A stretch of 41,989 bases of DNA. It comes from Bacteroidota bacterium. GTDB taxonomy: Bacteria; Bacteroidota; Bacteroidia; Chitinophagales; Saprospiraceae. A model generated the notes under the pieces. The model searched no databases, was not told the origin of the DNA, and saw only the letters and a list, made by a program, of their open reading frames with translations. The stretch covers positions 1-41,989 of the forward strand of contig JAHEAQ010000041.1 of assembly GCA_024642705.1 (NCBI GenBank), written 5' to 3'. This document shows, piece after piece, positions 26,930-35,531 of the stretch. Numbering within the stretch: the first letter of the stretch is position 1; every line of letters starts with the position of its first letter. A program made the translations under genes and the position numbers.

Positions 26930-27814
26930 ATGAAATATCAAATAATATTTAGCCTTTTGGCACTTCTTTTCTTAGTTTCTTGTGCAAAAAATGAAAATGT
27001 AACTAAGGGTGGTTTTAAATACAAAATAATAAATGAAGGAAAAGGTAAGGTCGCCTCTGTAGGTGATTATGTTGCATTTCACGTATCTATGCTTGCAGAT
27101 GGAGTAGAACAATTCAATTCTAGAAATATGGGACAAGAAAGTATGGTGCAAATTAAGGAGGACGATTCTTCAAATATCATTAATAAAGCAATGTTTGAAT
27201 GTTTAGCAACTGTTAAAATAGGCGACTCTTTAGAATTATATATACCTACAGATTCTCTTAAATCTCTAGGCTTTCCAGAAACTGATACAACTAAAATGTT
27301 GTCGTATATGATTCGAATTACGGACATAATGAATGAAGCAGCTTTTAATGAAAAATCTGACATCGAAAGAGAAAAAGCTGAAGCCGAAGCTGCTGTGGTG
27401 ACTGCAAGATTACCTGAAATTGAAGCATTTGTTGCAGAGACTTACAAATATATTGCATCTGGTAAAGGCGGTTCAAATATAGTAACTGATCCTTCAGGTA
27501 TTCAATACATTATGCATGAAGAAGGTAAAGGCGAGCAATTGAAAATTGGTGATATGATTACTGTTCATTATTATGGAGTATTGAAATCTGATGGAACAAT
27601 GTTCGACAACTCATGGAGAAATGGAACCCCATTGCAATTTCCATTAGGCGCTGGACAAGTAATAAGAGGATGGGATGAAGGTTTTGCACTTTTAAGAAAA
27701 GGAGCAAAAGCAACATTAATTATTCCTTATGAAATGGCATATGGAGAAGGAGGCAGGCCACCTGTAATTCCTGCTAAATCAGATTTAATATTTTATGTTG
27801 AAGTACCTGAATAA
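26930..27814 (+). CDS. FKBP-type peptidyl-prolyl isomerase lipoprotein, two domains
   Basis: A 294-aa lipoprotein. The signal MKYQIIFSLLALLFLVSC has an LVSC lipobox (Cys18). The C-terminal domain (about 185-294) is a canonical FKBP, with ITVHYYGVLKSDGTMFDNSW, VIRGWDEGFALLRKGAKAT and LIIPYEMAYGEGG. The N-terminal half (about 28-130) has the same fold outline (GDYVAFHVSMLADGVEQFNS) but lacks the aromatic active-site pattern, so it is probably a degenerate FKBP copy. A Glu/Ala-rich helix (about 140-165) links the two. It would speed proline isomerisation of exported proteins. prfB starts 6 bp downstream, so the two may share a transcript. Confidence 0.92.
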   Translation: MKYQIIFSLLALLFLVSCAKNENVTKGGFKYKIINEGKGKVASVGDYVAFHVSMLADGVEQFNSRNMGQESMVQIKEDDSSNIINKAMFECLATVKIGDSLELYIPTDSLKSLGFPETDTTKMLSYMIRITDIMNEAAFNEKSDIEREKAEAEAAVVTARLPEIEAFVAETYKYIASGKGGSNIVTDPSGIQYIMHEEGKGEQLKIGDMITVHYYGVLKSDGTMFDNSWRNGTPLQFPLGAGQVIRGWDEGFALLRKGAKATLIIPYEMAYGEGGRPPVIPAKSDLIFYVEVPE

Positions 27815-27820
27815 ATATTA

Positions 27821-28904
27821 ATGACAAGCGAACAATTAAGTGATATAAACAACAGACTGGCCCATCTTAAGGGCTATCTTTGACGTCGACGCACGAAAGT
27901 TGAAAATTGAGGATTTGGAACACAAGACTTTAGATCCTCAATTTTGGAATGATCCAGATATTGCGCAGTCCACACTCAGGGATATAAAGTTGCACAAGAA
28001 CTGGATTGCTCAATTCCAAGAAAACAAATCCAAGGTAGAGGATTTAGAAGTTCTTTTTGAATTTTTCCAAATGGGAGAAGTCAAGGAAGAGGAATTAGAA
28101 ACCGCTTACGAAAAAGTATTGGAATCTATTGGAGATTTAGAATTTCGTTCTACTTTGAATCAACCCGAAGATGAACTATCATGCATACTAGAAATAAATG
28201 CTGGGGCGGGAGGTACAGAAAGTTGCGACTGGTCTGAAATGTTGATGCGAATGTATGTCATGTTTTGTGACAAAGAAGGTTATAAAGTGACTGAACTGAA
28301 TCGCGTAGATGGGGATGTAGCAGGGATAAAGTCTGTCTCTTTAGAAATTCAAGGTGATTATGCTTTCGGCTATATGAAAGGTGAAAATGGAGTTCACAGA
28401 TTGGTGCGCGTTAGCCCTTTTAATGCTCAAGGAAAACGAATGACTTCCTTTTCTTCCGTTTTTGTGCATCCTCTTGTTGACGATAGGATAGAAATTGATG
28501 TGAATCCTGCAGATCTTGAATGGGATACATTCCGGGCAAGTGGAGCGGGAGGTCAGCATGTTAACAAAACAGAATCTGCAGTAAGAGTAAGACATCTTCC
28601 TTCTGGAATAGTTGCTGAATGTCAAGCTGAAAGATCTCAGCATATGAATAGAGAAAAGGCAATTCAAATGTTGAAATCGAGATTGTATGAAAAGGAATTA
28701 GAAAAACAGTTGGAAGCTAGAGGTGAAATAGAGGCAAGCAAGATGAAAAATGAGTGGGGTTCTCAAATTAGGTCTTATGTGTTAGATGATAGAAGAGTTA
28801 AAGATCACAGAACAAATTTTTCTACAAATAATACCGATGCTGTGCTGAATGGTGATTTGAATGGTTTTCTAAAAGCTTTCCTCATGTGGGATGGAAAAAG
28901 TTGA
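27821..28904 (+). CDS. prfB: Peptide chain release factor 2 (programmed +1 frameshift)
   Basis: RF2 terminates translation at UGA and UAA. The gene is read in two frames, 27821-27880 and then 27882-28904 after skipping one base at the in-frame TGA (27881-27883), giving a 360-aa product close to the normal size. The short first frame is MTSEQLSDINNRLAHLKGYL; the second continues DVDARKLKIEDLEHKTLDPQFW. The RF2-specific tripeptide SPF is in RVSPFNAQGKR, and the peptidyl-transferase motif GGQ is in ASGAGGQHVNKTES. An annotation that ignores the frameshift would start falsely at TTG 27900. The feature spans both segments. Confidence 0.96.
27866..27884 (+). promoter_or_regulatory. prfB +1 programmed frameshift site
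   Basis: The codons run CTT AAG GGC TAT CTT TGA C. The slippery CTT-TGA-C is identical to the E. coli prfB site. The upstream purine block (AAGGGC, against AGGGGG in E. coli) sits at the same 3-base spacing (TAT) and can pair with the 16S anti-Shine-Dalgarno. Low RF2 makes the ribosome pause at TGA and slip, so RF2 controls its own level. Confidence 0.93.
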
Positions 28905-28949
28905 TTAAATCTATTAAATTAGTGGATTTAGATTTATCATGGAATTGTT

Positions 28950-29147
28950 ATGAAACAATTTTTACAAAATCATTGGCTTAAAGTATTTATTGTTGCCTTG
29001 ATTTCTATTTTAATAATTATTTATTTAAATAGAAAAAAAATTGGGGAGAATAAAATAGTGAAAGCAAAAATTGAACTTTTTAAAGCTACTCAAAACCATG
29101 ACTTTGAAAGAGTGAAGGAAGTTCTGGATACATTTAAAATCCAATAA
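28950..29147 (+). CDS. Small single-helix membrane protein, unidentified
   Basis: A 65-aa frame with one strong membrane helix (about residues 10-27, VFIVALISILIIIYLN) and a charged C-terminal tail (ATQNHDFERVKEVLDTFKIQ). It follows prfB by 45 bp in the same direction and ends 13 bp from a convergent lipoprotein gene. The helix followed by lysines fits an N-out or N-in anchored small protein. I do not recognise a family. Coding status is likely but not certain, because the only support is ATG, helix pattern and lack of another use for the space. Confidence 0.55.
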   Translation: MKQFLQNHWLKVFIVALISILIIIYLNRKKIGENKIVKAKIELFKATQNHDFERVKEVLDTFKIQ

Positions 29148-29160
29148 CAACTTTTCTATT

Positions 29161-29703
29161 TTATTTTGGAAAAGAAAAGTTAATGCTTCCTTTAGTTGAG
29201 AATGTTCCATCATTTACAACAGGCCCAGCTTTACCTTCAAAATTTAAACTAATTGTATTTTTGTCTATTTGCGAAATTTCGATGGTACCTTCTTTAAATT
29301 TTATTTGCTTTACCGACATTTTGCCAATTCTAGTATAATCCATAAATGATAGGTCTACGATTATCTTGTCTTCATTATCTTGAGGCAAATTATATGTTTT
29401 AGAACCTGAATCTAAAATACTCATATCCCGGATGGTCAAATCAACATTAACAGGCACATCATTGTCTTCAAAGTGAAAACTTATTTTATTTGATTCAAAC
29501 AATGCCGATGTTTTATCAGCCTTTAAATTTGAAAAATTATAGGGTATGGTATCCAATAAAAAATTAACTGTTCCATTCGGAACTTCGGCTTTTGTTGACT
29601 CTTCAATATTTTGTTTTGTTTCGACTGTCATGTTGGAACTTTCACTTCCATTATTTTGGCACCCAAGGAAAAGAAGTGTCAAGCAATAAATTATATGTCT
29701 CAT
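29161..29703 (-). CDS. Unidentified lipoprotein
   Basis: A 180-aa lipoprotein. ATG 29703 gives a short signal peptide MRHIIYCLTLLFLGC with an FLGC lipobox (Cys15); an upstream TTG would spoil it. A Ser/Glu-rich spacer follows, then a probable beta-sandwich domain: alternating hydrophobic and polar strands such as KISFHFEDNDVPVNVDLTIRD, KIIVDLSFMDY and NTISLNFEGKAGP, ending TKGSINFSFPK. No catalytic or binding motif is visible and I cannot name a family. It is transcribed alone, convergent with the small membrane protein gene. Confidence 0.72.
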   Translation of the reverse strand: MRHIIYCLTLLFLGCQNNGSESSNMTVETKQNIEESTKAEVPNGTVNFLLDTIPYNFSNLKADKTSALFESNKISFHFEDNDVPVNVDLTIRDMSILDSGSKTYNLPQDNEDKIIVDLSFMDYTRIGKMSVKQIKFKEGTIEISQIDKNTISLNFEGKAGPVVNDGTFSTKGSINFSFPK

Positions 29704-29951
29704 TTTAATAAATGATTTATGGATGAATAGATTTTGCAATTACTAAATAGTTTTGATAATAAACATTTAATGTTATTTCTAAAGGTCTATAGTTTTAATG
29801 TGATTAACTATTAAATGAGGTTATATTTTGAAAAAAAACAATTATATATTTAAAATTTCAAACGTTTCATCGTTTTTGGAATTGATTTTATTAGTTTTAG
29901 AATCAAATCGTTTTATAAAATCATTCATCTAGTCTAAATTTAAACTTACTT

Positions 29952-31760
29952 GTGACTCCATATTTTCGTTTTACATTTTTTACAATCATTGCAATAATAG
30001 TATATGGCTGTTCAGGTCGAAATATAGACTTAAAAAAAGTTGCCATTTGGGATGCTTTAACTTTGGATTTCGAAGGTCCAGAAGTTAGCGAATTAGATGA
30101 GTTTAATCCTTTTCTTAACTATGGATTAGAAGTATTATTTACAGATGGAGAACAATCTTTTGTCGTTCCAGGATATTTTGCTGCAGATGGGAATGCAGGA
30201 GAAACTAGTTCTGATAATGGAAATATTTGGAGGGTGAAGTTTACACCTAATAAAATCGGAATTTGGAATTATTCTGTTTCATTTAAAAAGGGTAAAAATA
30301 TATCGATCAATCCTGATAAATCTGCAGGAGAAAGCATTGGGGATGATGGAAAAGAAGGGCAATTTGAAGTTGTTATGGGCAAATTTGACAAAATTGATTT
30401 TAGGTCAAAAGGAAGGTTGAAGCATAATAATGAAAGTCCTTATCAGCAATTCCAGGGTACCAAGGATTATTTTATAAAAGGTGGTCCAGATAGTCCAGAA
30501 AATTTGCTTGCATATGAAGATTTTGATGGAACATATGGATATGATAGTACTAGGCAATTTATAAAAAATTATGAACCACATATTAAAGATTGGAAGGCAG
30601 GAGATCCCATTTGGAAAGATAATAAAGGAAAAGGCTTAATTGGGGCTTTAAATTATATTTCAGAGAAAGGAATGAATGTGGTTTATTTCTTAACTATGAA
30701 TATTGAAGGCGATGGAAGAGATGTGTGGATGTATAGAAATCACAAAGATTTTACAAGATTTGATTGTAGTAAATTAGACCAATGGGAAATAGTTTTTAAT
30801 CACGCACAATCGAAAGGCATCATGCTCCATTTTGTGACACAAGAAACTGAAAATGAATTATTGCTTGATAATGGAGATTTAAAAATAAATAGGCAACTAT
30901 ATTATAGAGAATTGATAGCAAGATTTGCCCATCATCCTGCAATTATTTGGAATATGGGCGAAGAAAATGGGCCAGCCGGTTTTTCCCCTAATGGACAAAC
31001 ATCTTCCCAACAAAAAGCAATGTTTCAATATTTTAAAGAAAATGATCCATACCAAAATTTAGTAATGCTTCACACACATTCTACAAAAGCTGAAAAAGAA
31101 AAATTGCTTCCTGCATTGCTTGGAGATATGAATCTTGATGGACTATCGGCACAAATTAATTCTACAGCTGATGTGCATGATGAAATATTGAAATGGAAAA
31201 AAAATTCCAAAGAAAGGAATAAGGAATGGATTATTTATATGGATGAAATTGGACCTTATTGGAAAGGTGTAATGCCAGACGTTATTGATATGCATCATGA
31301 TACCATCAGAAAAGAAGTTTTATGGGGCAGCTTAATGGCAGGAGCAGCAGGCATAGAATGGTATTTCGGTTACAAATTTTTACCAGCAGATCTTGATTGT
31401 CAAGATTGGCGATCAAGAGATGTTATGTGGGATCAAACTAGGTTTGCATTAGAGTTTTTTCAAAAATACATTCCTTTTTGGGAAATGAGCTCCAGAGATG
31501 AATTGGTAGTCCATGGAAATGCTTATTGTTTTACAAAGCCTAGTGAGGCATATGTTTTTTATATTCCAAATACAAAGCAAAAAATGACCATAGATTTATC
31601 GGAAATTGAAAACTCAGCTATAATTGGTAATTGGTATAATCCGCGGAAAGGAGGCGATTTGATGAATTCTTTTGAAACGAAGGCTTTAAAATTGACGAAT
31701 ATTGAATTTCCTGAAGAAAATAAGGATAACGATTGGGTATTGTTGATCAAAATCAAATAA
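29952..31760 (+). CDS. DUF5060 glycoside-hydrolase-like lipoprotein
   Basis: A 602-aa exported protein. It starts at GTG 29952 (no in-frame ATG after the upstream stop at 29916) with a signal peptide whose lipobox is VYGC (Cys20). The N-terminal beta domain (about 28-120, VAIWDALTLDFEGPEV) is DUF5060. The centre is a TIM barrel of the apiosidase/collagenase-like DUF4038 type, with IIWNMGEENGPAGFSP and WIIYMDEIGPYW carrying likely acid residues. The C-terminal beta domain (YVFYIPNTKQKMTIDLSEI, GNWYNPRKGGDL) resembles the so-called collagen-binding domain that caps this family. It probably trims a polysaccharide; the linkage is not readable. The sulfatase gene follows after 21 bp, so they form an operon. 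Confidence 0.82.
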   Translation: MTPYFRFTFFTIIAIIVYGCSGRNIDLKKVAIWDALTLDFEGPEVSELDEFNPFLNYGLEVLFTDGEQSFVVPGYFAADGNAGETSSDNGNIWRVKFTPNKIGIWNYSVSFKKGKNISINPDKSAGESIGDDGKEGQFEVVMGKFDKIDFRSKGRLKHNNESPYQQFQGTKDYFIKGGPDSPENLLAYEDFDGTYGYDSTRQFIKNYEPHIKDWKAGDPIWKDNKGKGLIGALNYISEKGMNVVYFLTMNIEGDGRDVWMYRNHKDFTRFDCSKLDQWEIVFNHAQSKGIMLHFVTQETENELLLDNGDLKINRQLYYRELIARFAHHPAIIWNMGEENGPAGFSPNGQTSSQQKAMFQYFKENDPYQNLVMLHTHSTKAEKEKLLPALLGDMNLDGLSAQINSTADVHDEILKWKKNSKERNKEWIIYMDEIGPYWKGVMPDVIDMHHDTIRKEVLWGSLMAGAAGIEWYFGYKFLPADLDCQDWRSRDVMWDQTRFALEFFQKYIPFWEMSSRDELVVHGNAYCFTKPSEAYVFYIPNTKQKMTIDLSEIENSAIIGNWYNPRKGGDLMNSFETKALKLTNIEFPEENKDNDWVLLIKIK

Positions 31761-31781
31761 TCAAAATCTAAAAATAGATTC

Positions 31782-33311
31782 ATGAATAATCTTAATGGAT
31801 GTTTACTTTTTTCAATACTAATAATTCTTTTTTCTTGCAAATCGAAGGATTTGAAGTCTGATACTGATATTGGGCAGCCCAATATTGTATTCATTTTTGC
31901 AGATGATCTTACTTATACCGCAATTCATGAACTTGGAAATAATGAAATAAAAACGCCTAATTTGGATAAAATGGTTCAAAATGGGACAACATTTACTCAT
32001 GCATTCAATATGGGCTCATGGAGTGGGGCAGTTTGTGTTGCATCTAGAGCGATGATTATCTCCGGCCGATCTGTATGGAGAGCTAATGAATTTAGACAGA
32101 ACTGGGTAAAAGGAGATTCAACATCATATGAGAAAACATGGGGGAAAATAATGGAAATGAATGGTTATGATACTTATATGACCGGAAAATGGCATGTAGA
32201 TGCACCAGCAGATAAAGTTTTTCAAAATACTATTCATATAAGACCTGGGATGCCAAGTGATTTTTGGAATAATGCTGAAATAATGAAAAGATTTAGTCAA
32301 ATTGATATTAAAAATTATGCAGAAACAGCATTAATCATGCCCAAGGGATATAATCGACCTTTAAGTATCGATGATCAAAACTGGATCTCTACGGACACTA
32401 GTGCAGGTGGATATTGGAAAGATGGAAAACATTGGAGTGAGGTTTTAAAAGATGATGCCATAGCATTCGTTGAAAAAGCAAAAAATAAAAATAATCCTTT
32501 TTTTATGTATTTGGCCTTTAATGCGCCCCATGATCCACGGCAAGCTCCTGAAACTTATTTGGAAATGTACAAGACCAACGATATAAAAATTCCAGCATCA
32601 TTTCTAACTGAATACCCTTTTAAAGATGGTATAGGAAATAGTCCTAGCCTTCGAGATGAAGCTTTAGCCCCATTTCCAAGAACAGAATTTGCCATTAAAA
32701 AGCACATTCAAGAATATTATGCACTTATTAGTCATTTGGATACTCAAATTGGAGAAATAATCGATGCCTTAGAAAATTCAGGAAAAATGGACAACACGAT
32801 CATATTTTTTTCTGCTGATCACGGTTTAGCTATGGGAAGACATGGATTATTGGGAAAGCAAAATATGTTTGACCATAGCATTAGGGCGCCATTATTAGCT
32901 ATGGGACCAGGAATTCCTAAGGGCAATAGAATAGATGCTGATGTGTATATTCAAGATGTCATGGCGACAAGTTTAGATTTTGCTGAAATAAAAGCGCCTG
33001 AATATATTGAGTTTCATTCTTTTCGAGATCTTATTCAAAATACTAGAAAAGAAAGCCATTATAAAAGAATTTATGGAGCCTATCTAGAATTACAAAGAAT
33101 GATACGGAAGGATGGTTATAAGTTGATAGTTTATCCTAAAATAAATAAAATATTACTTTTTGATCTTGTAAATGATCCTGAAGAAATGCATGATCTTTCA
33201 GAAATGGTTGAGCACCAAGACCTTGTAAGTGCTCTTTTTCAGGAATTGTTACTATTGCAAAAAGAAATGGGAGACCAATTGGACTTAAGCAAATTCAACT
33301 TCACAAAATAG
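31782..33311 (+). CDS. Formylglycine-dependent sulfatase (S1 type), lipoprotein
   Basis: A 509-aa exported sulfatase. The signal peptide ends in LFSC (Cys19). Metal-binding aspartates are in IVFIFADDLTYTA (D41, D42). The modification site is CVASR at 85-89, a C-x-A-x-R form of the usual C-x-P-x-R in which the Cys becomes formylglycine. Further motifs are MTGKWHVD, FNAPHDPRQ and FFSADHGLAMGRHGLLGKQNM. It removes sulfate esters from a sugar or polysaccharide. It is co-transcribed with the glycosidase-like gene upstream. No formylglycine-generating enzyme is in the window, so that must be encoded elsewhere. The substrate is not determined by the sequence. Confidence 0.92.
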   Translation: MNNLNGCLLFSILIILFSCKSKDLKSDTDIGQPNIVFIFADDLTYTAIHELGNNEIKTPNLDKMVQNGTTFTHAFNMGSWSGAVCVASRAMIISGRSVWRANEFRQNWVKGDSTSYEKTWGKIMEMNGYDTYMTGKWHVDAPADKVFQNTIHIRPGMPSDFWNNAEIMKRFSQIDIKNYAETALIMPKGYNRPLSIDDQNWISTDTSAGGYWKDGKHWSEVLKDDAIAFVEKAKNKNNPFFMYLAFNAPHDPRQAPETYLEMYKTNDIKIPASFLTEYPFKDGIGNSPSLRDEALAPFPRTEFAIKKHIQEYYALISHLDTQIGEIIDALENSGKMDNTIIFFSADHGLAMGRHGLLGKQNMFDHSIRAPLLAMGPGIPKGNRIDADVYIQDVMATSLDFAEIKAPEYIEFHSFRDLIQNTRKESHYKRIYGAYLELQRMIRKDGYKLIVYPKINKILLFDLVNDPEEMHDLSEMVEHQDLVSALFQELLLLQKEMGDQLDLSKFNFTK

Positions 33312-33737
33312 TTCAACCCAAAATTTCAAATAGTTCGGTTAATCCTAACTTGGTAATTTTGGTAGATATGCAATATGACCTACAATCGATAAAAAATAGG
33401 GATTGCATTATGTTTTCATTAGATATCATTTTGGAAACGTTAATTCACTTATAAAACTTCTTGTTCAATTACCCTTTAAATGTCTTTCAAGAAAGACAAA
33501 TGGTTAAATTGGGTTGGAAAATAGCGAAATTTAATGACACATGGGTCCTTAGGGTGCTATTGAGTATAATGAGAAATGGTTAGATTTTAAGGTTTTTATT
33601 TGACACTCCGAATTATCAATTTTGGGATGCTTTTGATAAAACGGGGTAATGGCATCAAAAATAATGAATAATTGAAATGTATTTTTAAAAAAACACCACC
33701 AAGCAAATGAAATTGTAGTCGAATAAATAGCTTATTT
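33312..33737. other. Intergenic region between convergent genes, no gene seen
   Basis: A 426-bp gap between the sulfatase (plus) and the amidohydrolase (minus). All frames are broken by stops, and no hairpin with a T-run is visible for either gene. One inverted repeat TGTCTTTC-AA-GAAAGACA (33481-33498) has perfect 8-bp arms and a 2-base centre. It could be a protein-binding site or chance. Confidence 0.5.
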
Positions 33738-34574
33738 CTAAAGTTTGTAAAAATCGAGTGCATTCAAACCAAAGATTTTGTCTTTATCCTCAGAACTGAA
33801 ATCCGCAAAATAGTTCTCAGCTATAGCTAAAACGTCTTTATAATTATCCGAGGATAATAGACAAACTGGCCAATCAGAACCTACCATAATCCGATCTGGG
33901 CCAAAACATTCAACGATAATATCCAAATACGGTTTAAAGGTATCTAGATCCCAATTATTCCAGATGGCTTCAGTAACCATCCCTGATATTTTGCACGATA
34001 AATAGGGATATTCTGCTAAAGTTTTAATACTATCCTTCCAATTATTAGTTAATCTTTCTCTAATTAAAGGCTTGCCAATATGGTCGAGGACAAATCGCTG
34101 TTTGGTAAAGTTTTCAAGAAATCTTATTGTAGCTGGCATTTGACTTTCCACAATTAAAATATCATAGGTGTAATCAAAAAACTCAAGTAATTTTACCCCA
34201 TCTATAAATTCCATCTGAAGCATAAACTTCGGATCTTTTTCGTCTTGAATTGCATGCCTAAATCCTTTTAATTTAGAATAGTTCGAATAAGTTTCCAATT
34301 GTTCGACCATCTGATAGGAAGTAAGGTCTACCCATCCCACAATTCCTTTTACTATATCAAATTGTTCAGCTTGATCCAATAAAAAATTATTTTCTGACAA
34401 GGTTTGTCTTGCCTGAACTGCTATACAACCATCAATATTATTCTGTTTCAATATTGGGACTAGATCATGGCCTAAAAAATCTCTCTTAAGCGAAGACATT
34501 TCGTCATTTATCCAAGAATATTGAGATTTTTCAAAATTCCAAAAATGTTGATGGGAATCAATTTTTACACTCAT
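33738..34574 (-). CDS. Amidohydrolase-2 family lactonase, probable L-fuconolactonase
   Basis: A 278-aa TIM-barrel hydrolase of the COG3618 group. The N-terminal metal motif is IDSHQHFWNF, followed by WINDEMSSLKRDFL, typical of L-fucono-lactonase and related aldonolactonases. Later motifs are FVLDHIGKPLI, LSCKISGMVTEA and RIMVGSDWPVC, where the Asp completes the site. It would open a sugar lactone to the acid. The gene lies 16 bp after the FAH-family gene in the same operon, and that pairing is known in non-phosphorylative L-fucose (and L-rhamnose-like) pathways. That context supports the L-fucono assignment, but other lactones remain possible. Confidence 0.82.
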   Translation of the reverse strand: MSVKIDSHQHFWNFEKSQYSWINDEMSSLKRDFLGHDLVPILKQNNIDGCIAVQARQTLSENNFLLDQAEQFDIVKGIVGWVDLTSYQMVEQLETYSNYSKLKGFRHAIQDEKDPKFMLQMEFIDGVKLLEFFDYTYDILIVESQMPATIRFLENFTKQRFVLDHIGKPLIRERLTNNWKDSIKTLAEYPYLSCKISGMVTEAIWNNWDLDTFKPYLDIIVECFGPDRIMVGSDWPVCLLSSDNYKDVLAIAENYFADFSSEDKDKIFGLNALDFYKL

Positions 34575-34590
34575 ATCTAACTTTAAGTCA

Positions 34591-35445
34591 TTAATTATAT
34601 GATGTTACACGTTGGGTAGAAGAGCCAAGCCCTTCAATTCCTAATGTGACTACATCCCCATCCTTTAAATACATCGGAGGTTTGAAGCCAAGTCCAACCC
34701 CAGAAGGTGTTCCTGTAGAAATTATATCACCAGGTAAAAGGCTCATATATTGGCTCAAGTAAGTAACCAAATGTGGAATATTAAATATTAAGTCTGAAGT
34801 ATTGCTGTCTTGTAATCTTTTGCCGTTAAGGTCCAACCATAAATGGAGATTATGAGGATCACTTATTTCATCAGAACTCACTAAATATGGTCCTAAGGGA
34901 GCAAAAGTGTCCGCACTTTTCCCCTTGACCCATTGGCCCCCATGTTCAAGTTGGAACGCCCTTTCACTGTAGTCATTGTGCAAAAGATATCCTGCTATAT
35001 GGTCCATTGCATTTTTTTCTTCTATATAGGAAGCTTTCTTGCCAATAACAACAGCCAATTCAACTTCCCAGTCTGTTTTTTCTGCATTTCTAGGAATAAT
35101 AAGGTCGTCATTAGGTCCACAAATAGCTGATGTCGATTTAAAAAAAATAATTGGTTGTTCTGGAAGTTCCATGCCACTTTCAATTGCATGTTTAGAATAA
35201 TTGAGTCCTATACAAACGATTTTGGAAGGGCGGCACAATGGAGGACCTAGTCTTTCAGAAGAACTAATTATTGGACACATTGATTCATTGGTTTTCAGCC
35301 ATTCTGATAATTTTTCTATCCCTGAATTTCCGAAAAAATTTTCATTGTAATCTTGACCAAATGAACTCACATCTAGTCTTTTACCTTCTTTGGTTTCAAT
35401 ACCTGGTTTTTCATTGCCTTGTGAACCAAAACGAATTAATTTCAT
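34591..35445 (-). CDS. FAH-family hydrolase, probable 2,4-diketo-3-deoxy-sugar-acid hydrolase
   Basis: A 284-aa cytosolic enzyme of the fumarylacetoacetate hydrolase family. A short N-terminal domain (MKLIRFGSQGNEKPGIETKEG) precedes the catalytic domain with ICIGLNYSKHAIESG split by the usual Lys/His dyad, PIIFFKSTSAICGPND, the metal ligands in TDWEVELAVVIGKKA and DYSERAFQ, and the GTPSGVGLGFKPP loop. The best context-based guess is cleavage of 2,4-diketo-3-deoxy-L-fuconate to pyruvate and lactate. ATG 35445 is chosen: it gives family length, and a -7 element lies 25 bp upstream. Extending to 35562 would run through that promoter and a terminator. Confidence 0.87.
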   Translation of the reverse strand: MKLIRFGSQGNEKPGIETKEGKRLDVSSFGQDYNENFFGNSGIEKLSEWLKTNESMCPIISSSERLGPPLCRPSKIVCIGLNYSKHAIESGMELPEQPIIFFKSTSAICGPNDDLIIPRNAEKTDWEVELAVVIGKKASYIEEKNAMDHIAGYLLHNDYSERAFQLEHGGQWVKGKSADTFAPLGPYLVSSDEISDPHNLHLWLDLNGKRLQDSNTSDLIFNIPHLVTYLSQYMSLLPGDIISTGTPSGVGLGFKPPMYLKDGDVVTLGIEGLGSSTQRVTSYN

Positions 35446-35470
35446 TTTAAAGTTTTTGATTTGTAAAGTC

Positions 35471-35478
35471 CAAATATA
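35471..35478 (-). promoter_or_regulatory. -7 promoter element for the FAH-lactonase operon (TATATTTG)
   Basis: On the minus strand it reads TATATTTG, an exact TAnnTTTG match ending 25 bp before ATG 35445. No -33 TTTG is seen. Confidence 0.58.
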
Positions 35479-35531
35479 ATGTAAAATTTGAAACCCATGA
35501 TTAATAGAATGTATAAGCATTGAGGATGGAG

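Noticed and set aside
27900-28904. prfB as a simple gene starting at TTG 27900
   Set aside because: The conserved N-terminal residues and the CTT-TGA-C site show that translation begins at 27821 and shifts frame.
29149-29181. AACTTTTCT / AGAAAAGTT hairpin between convergent genes as a terminator
   Set aside because: The stem is almost all A-T, has a 15-base loop, and overlaps the coding end of the lipoprotein gene. Too weak to call.
33481-33498. TGTCTTTC-AA-GAAAGACA inverted repeat as a possible operator
   Set aside because: It lies between convergent genes, far from any promoter, and there is no second copy in the window.
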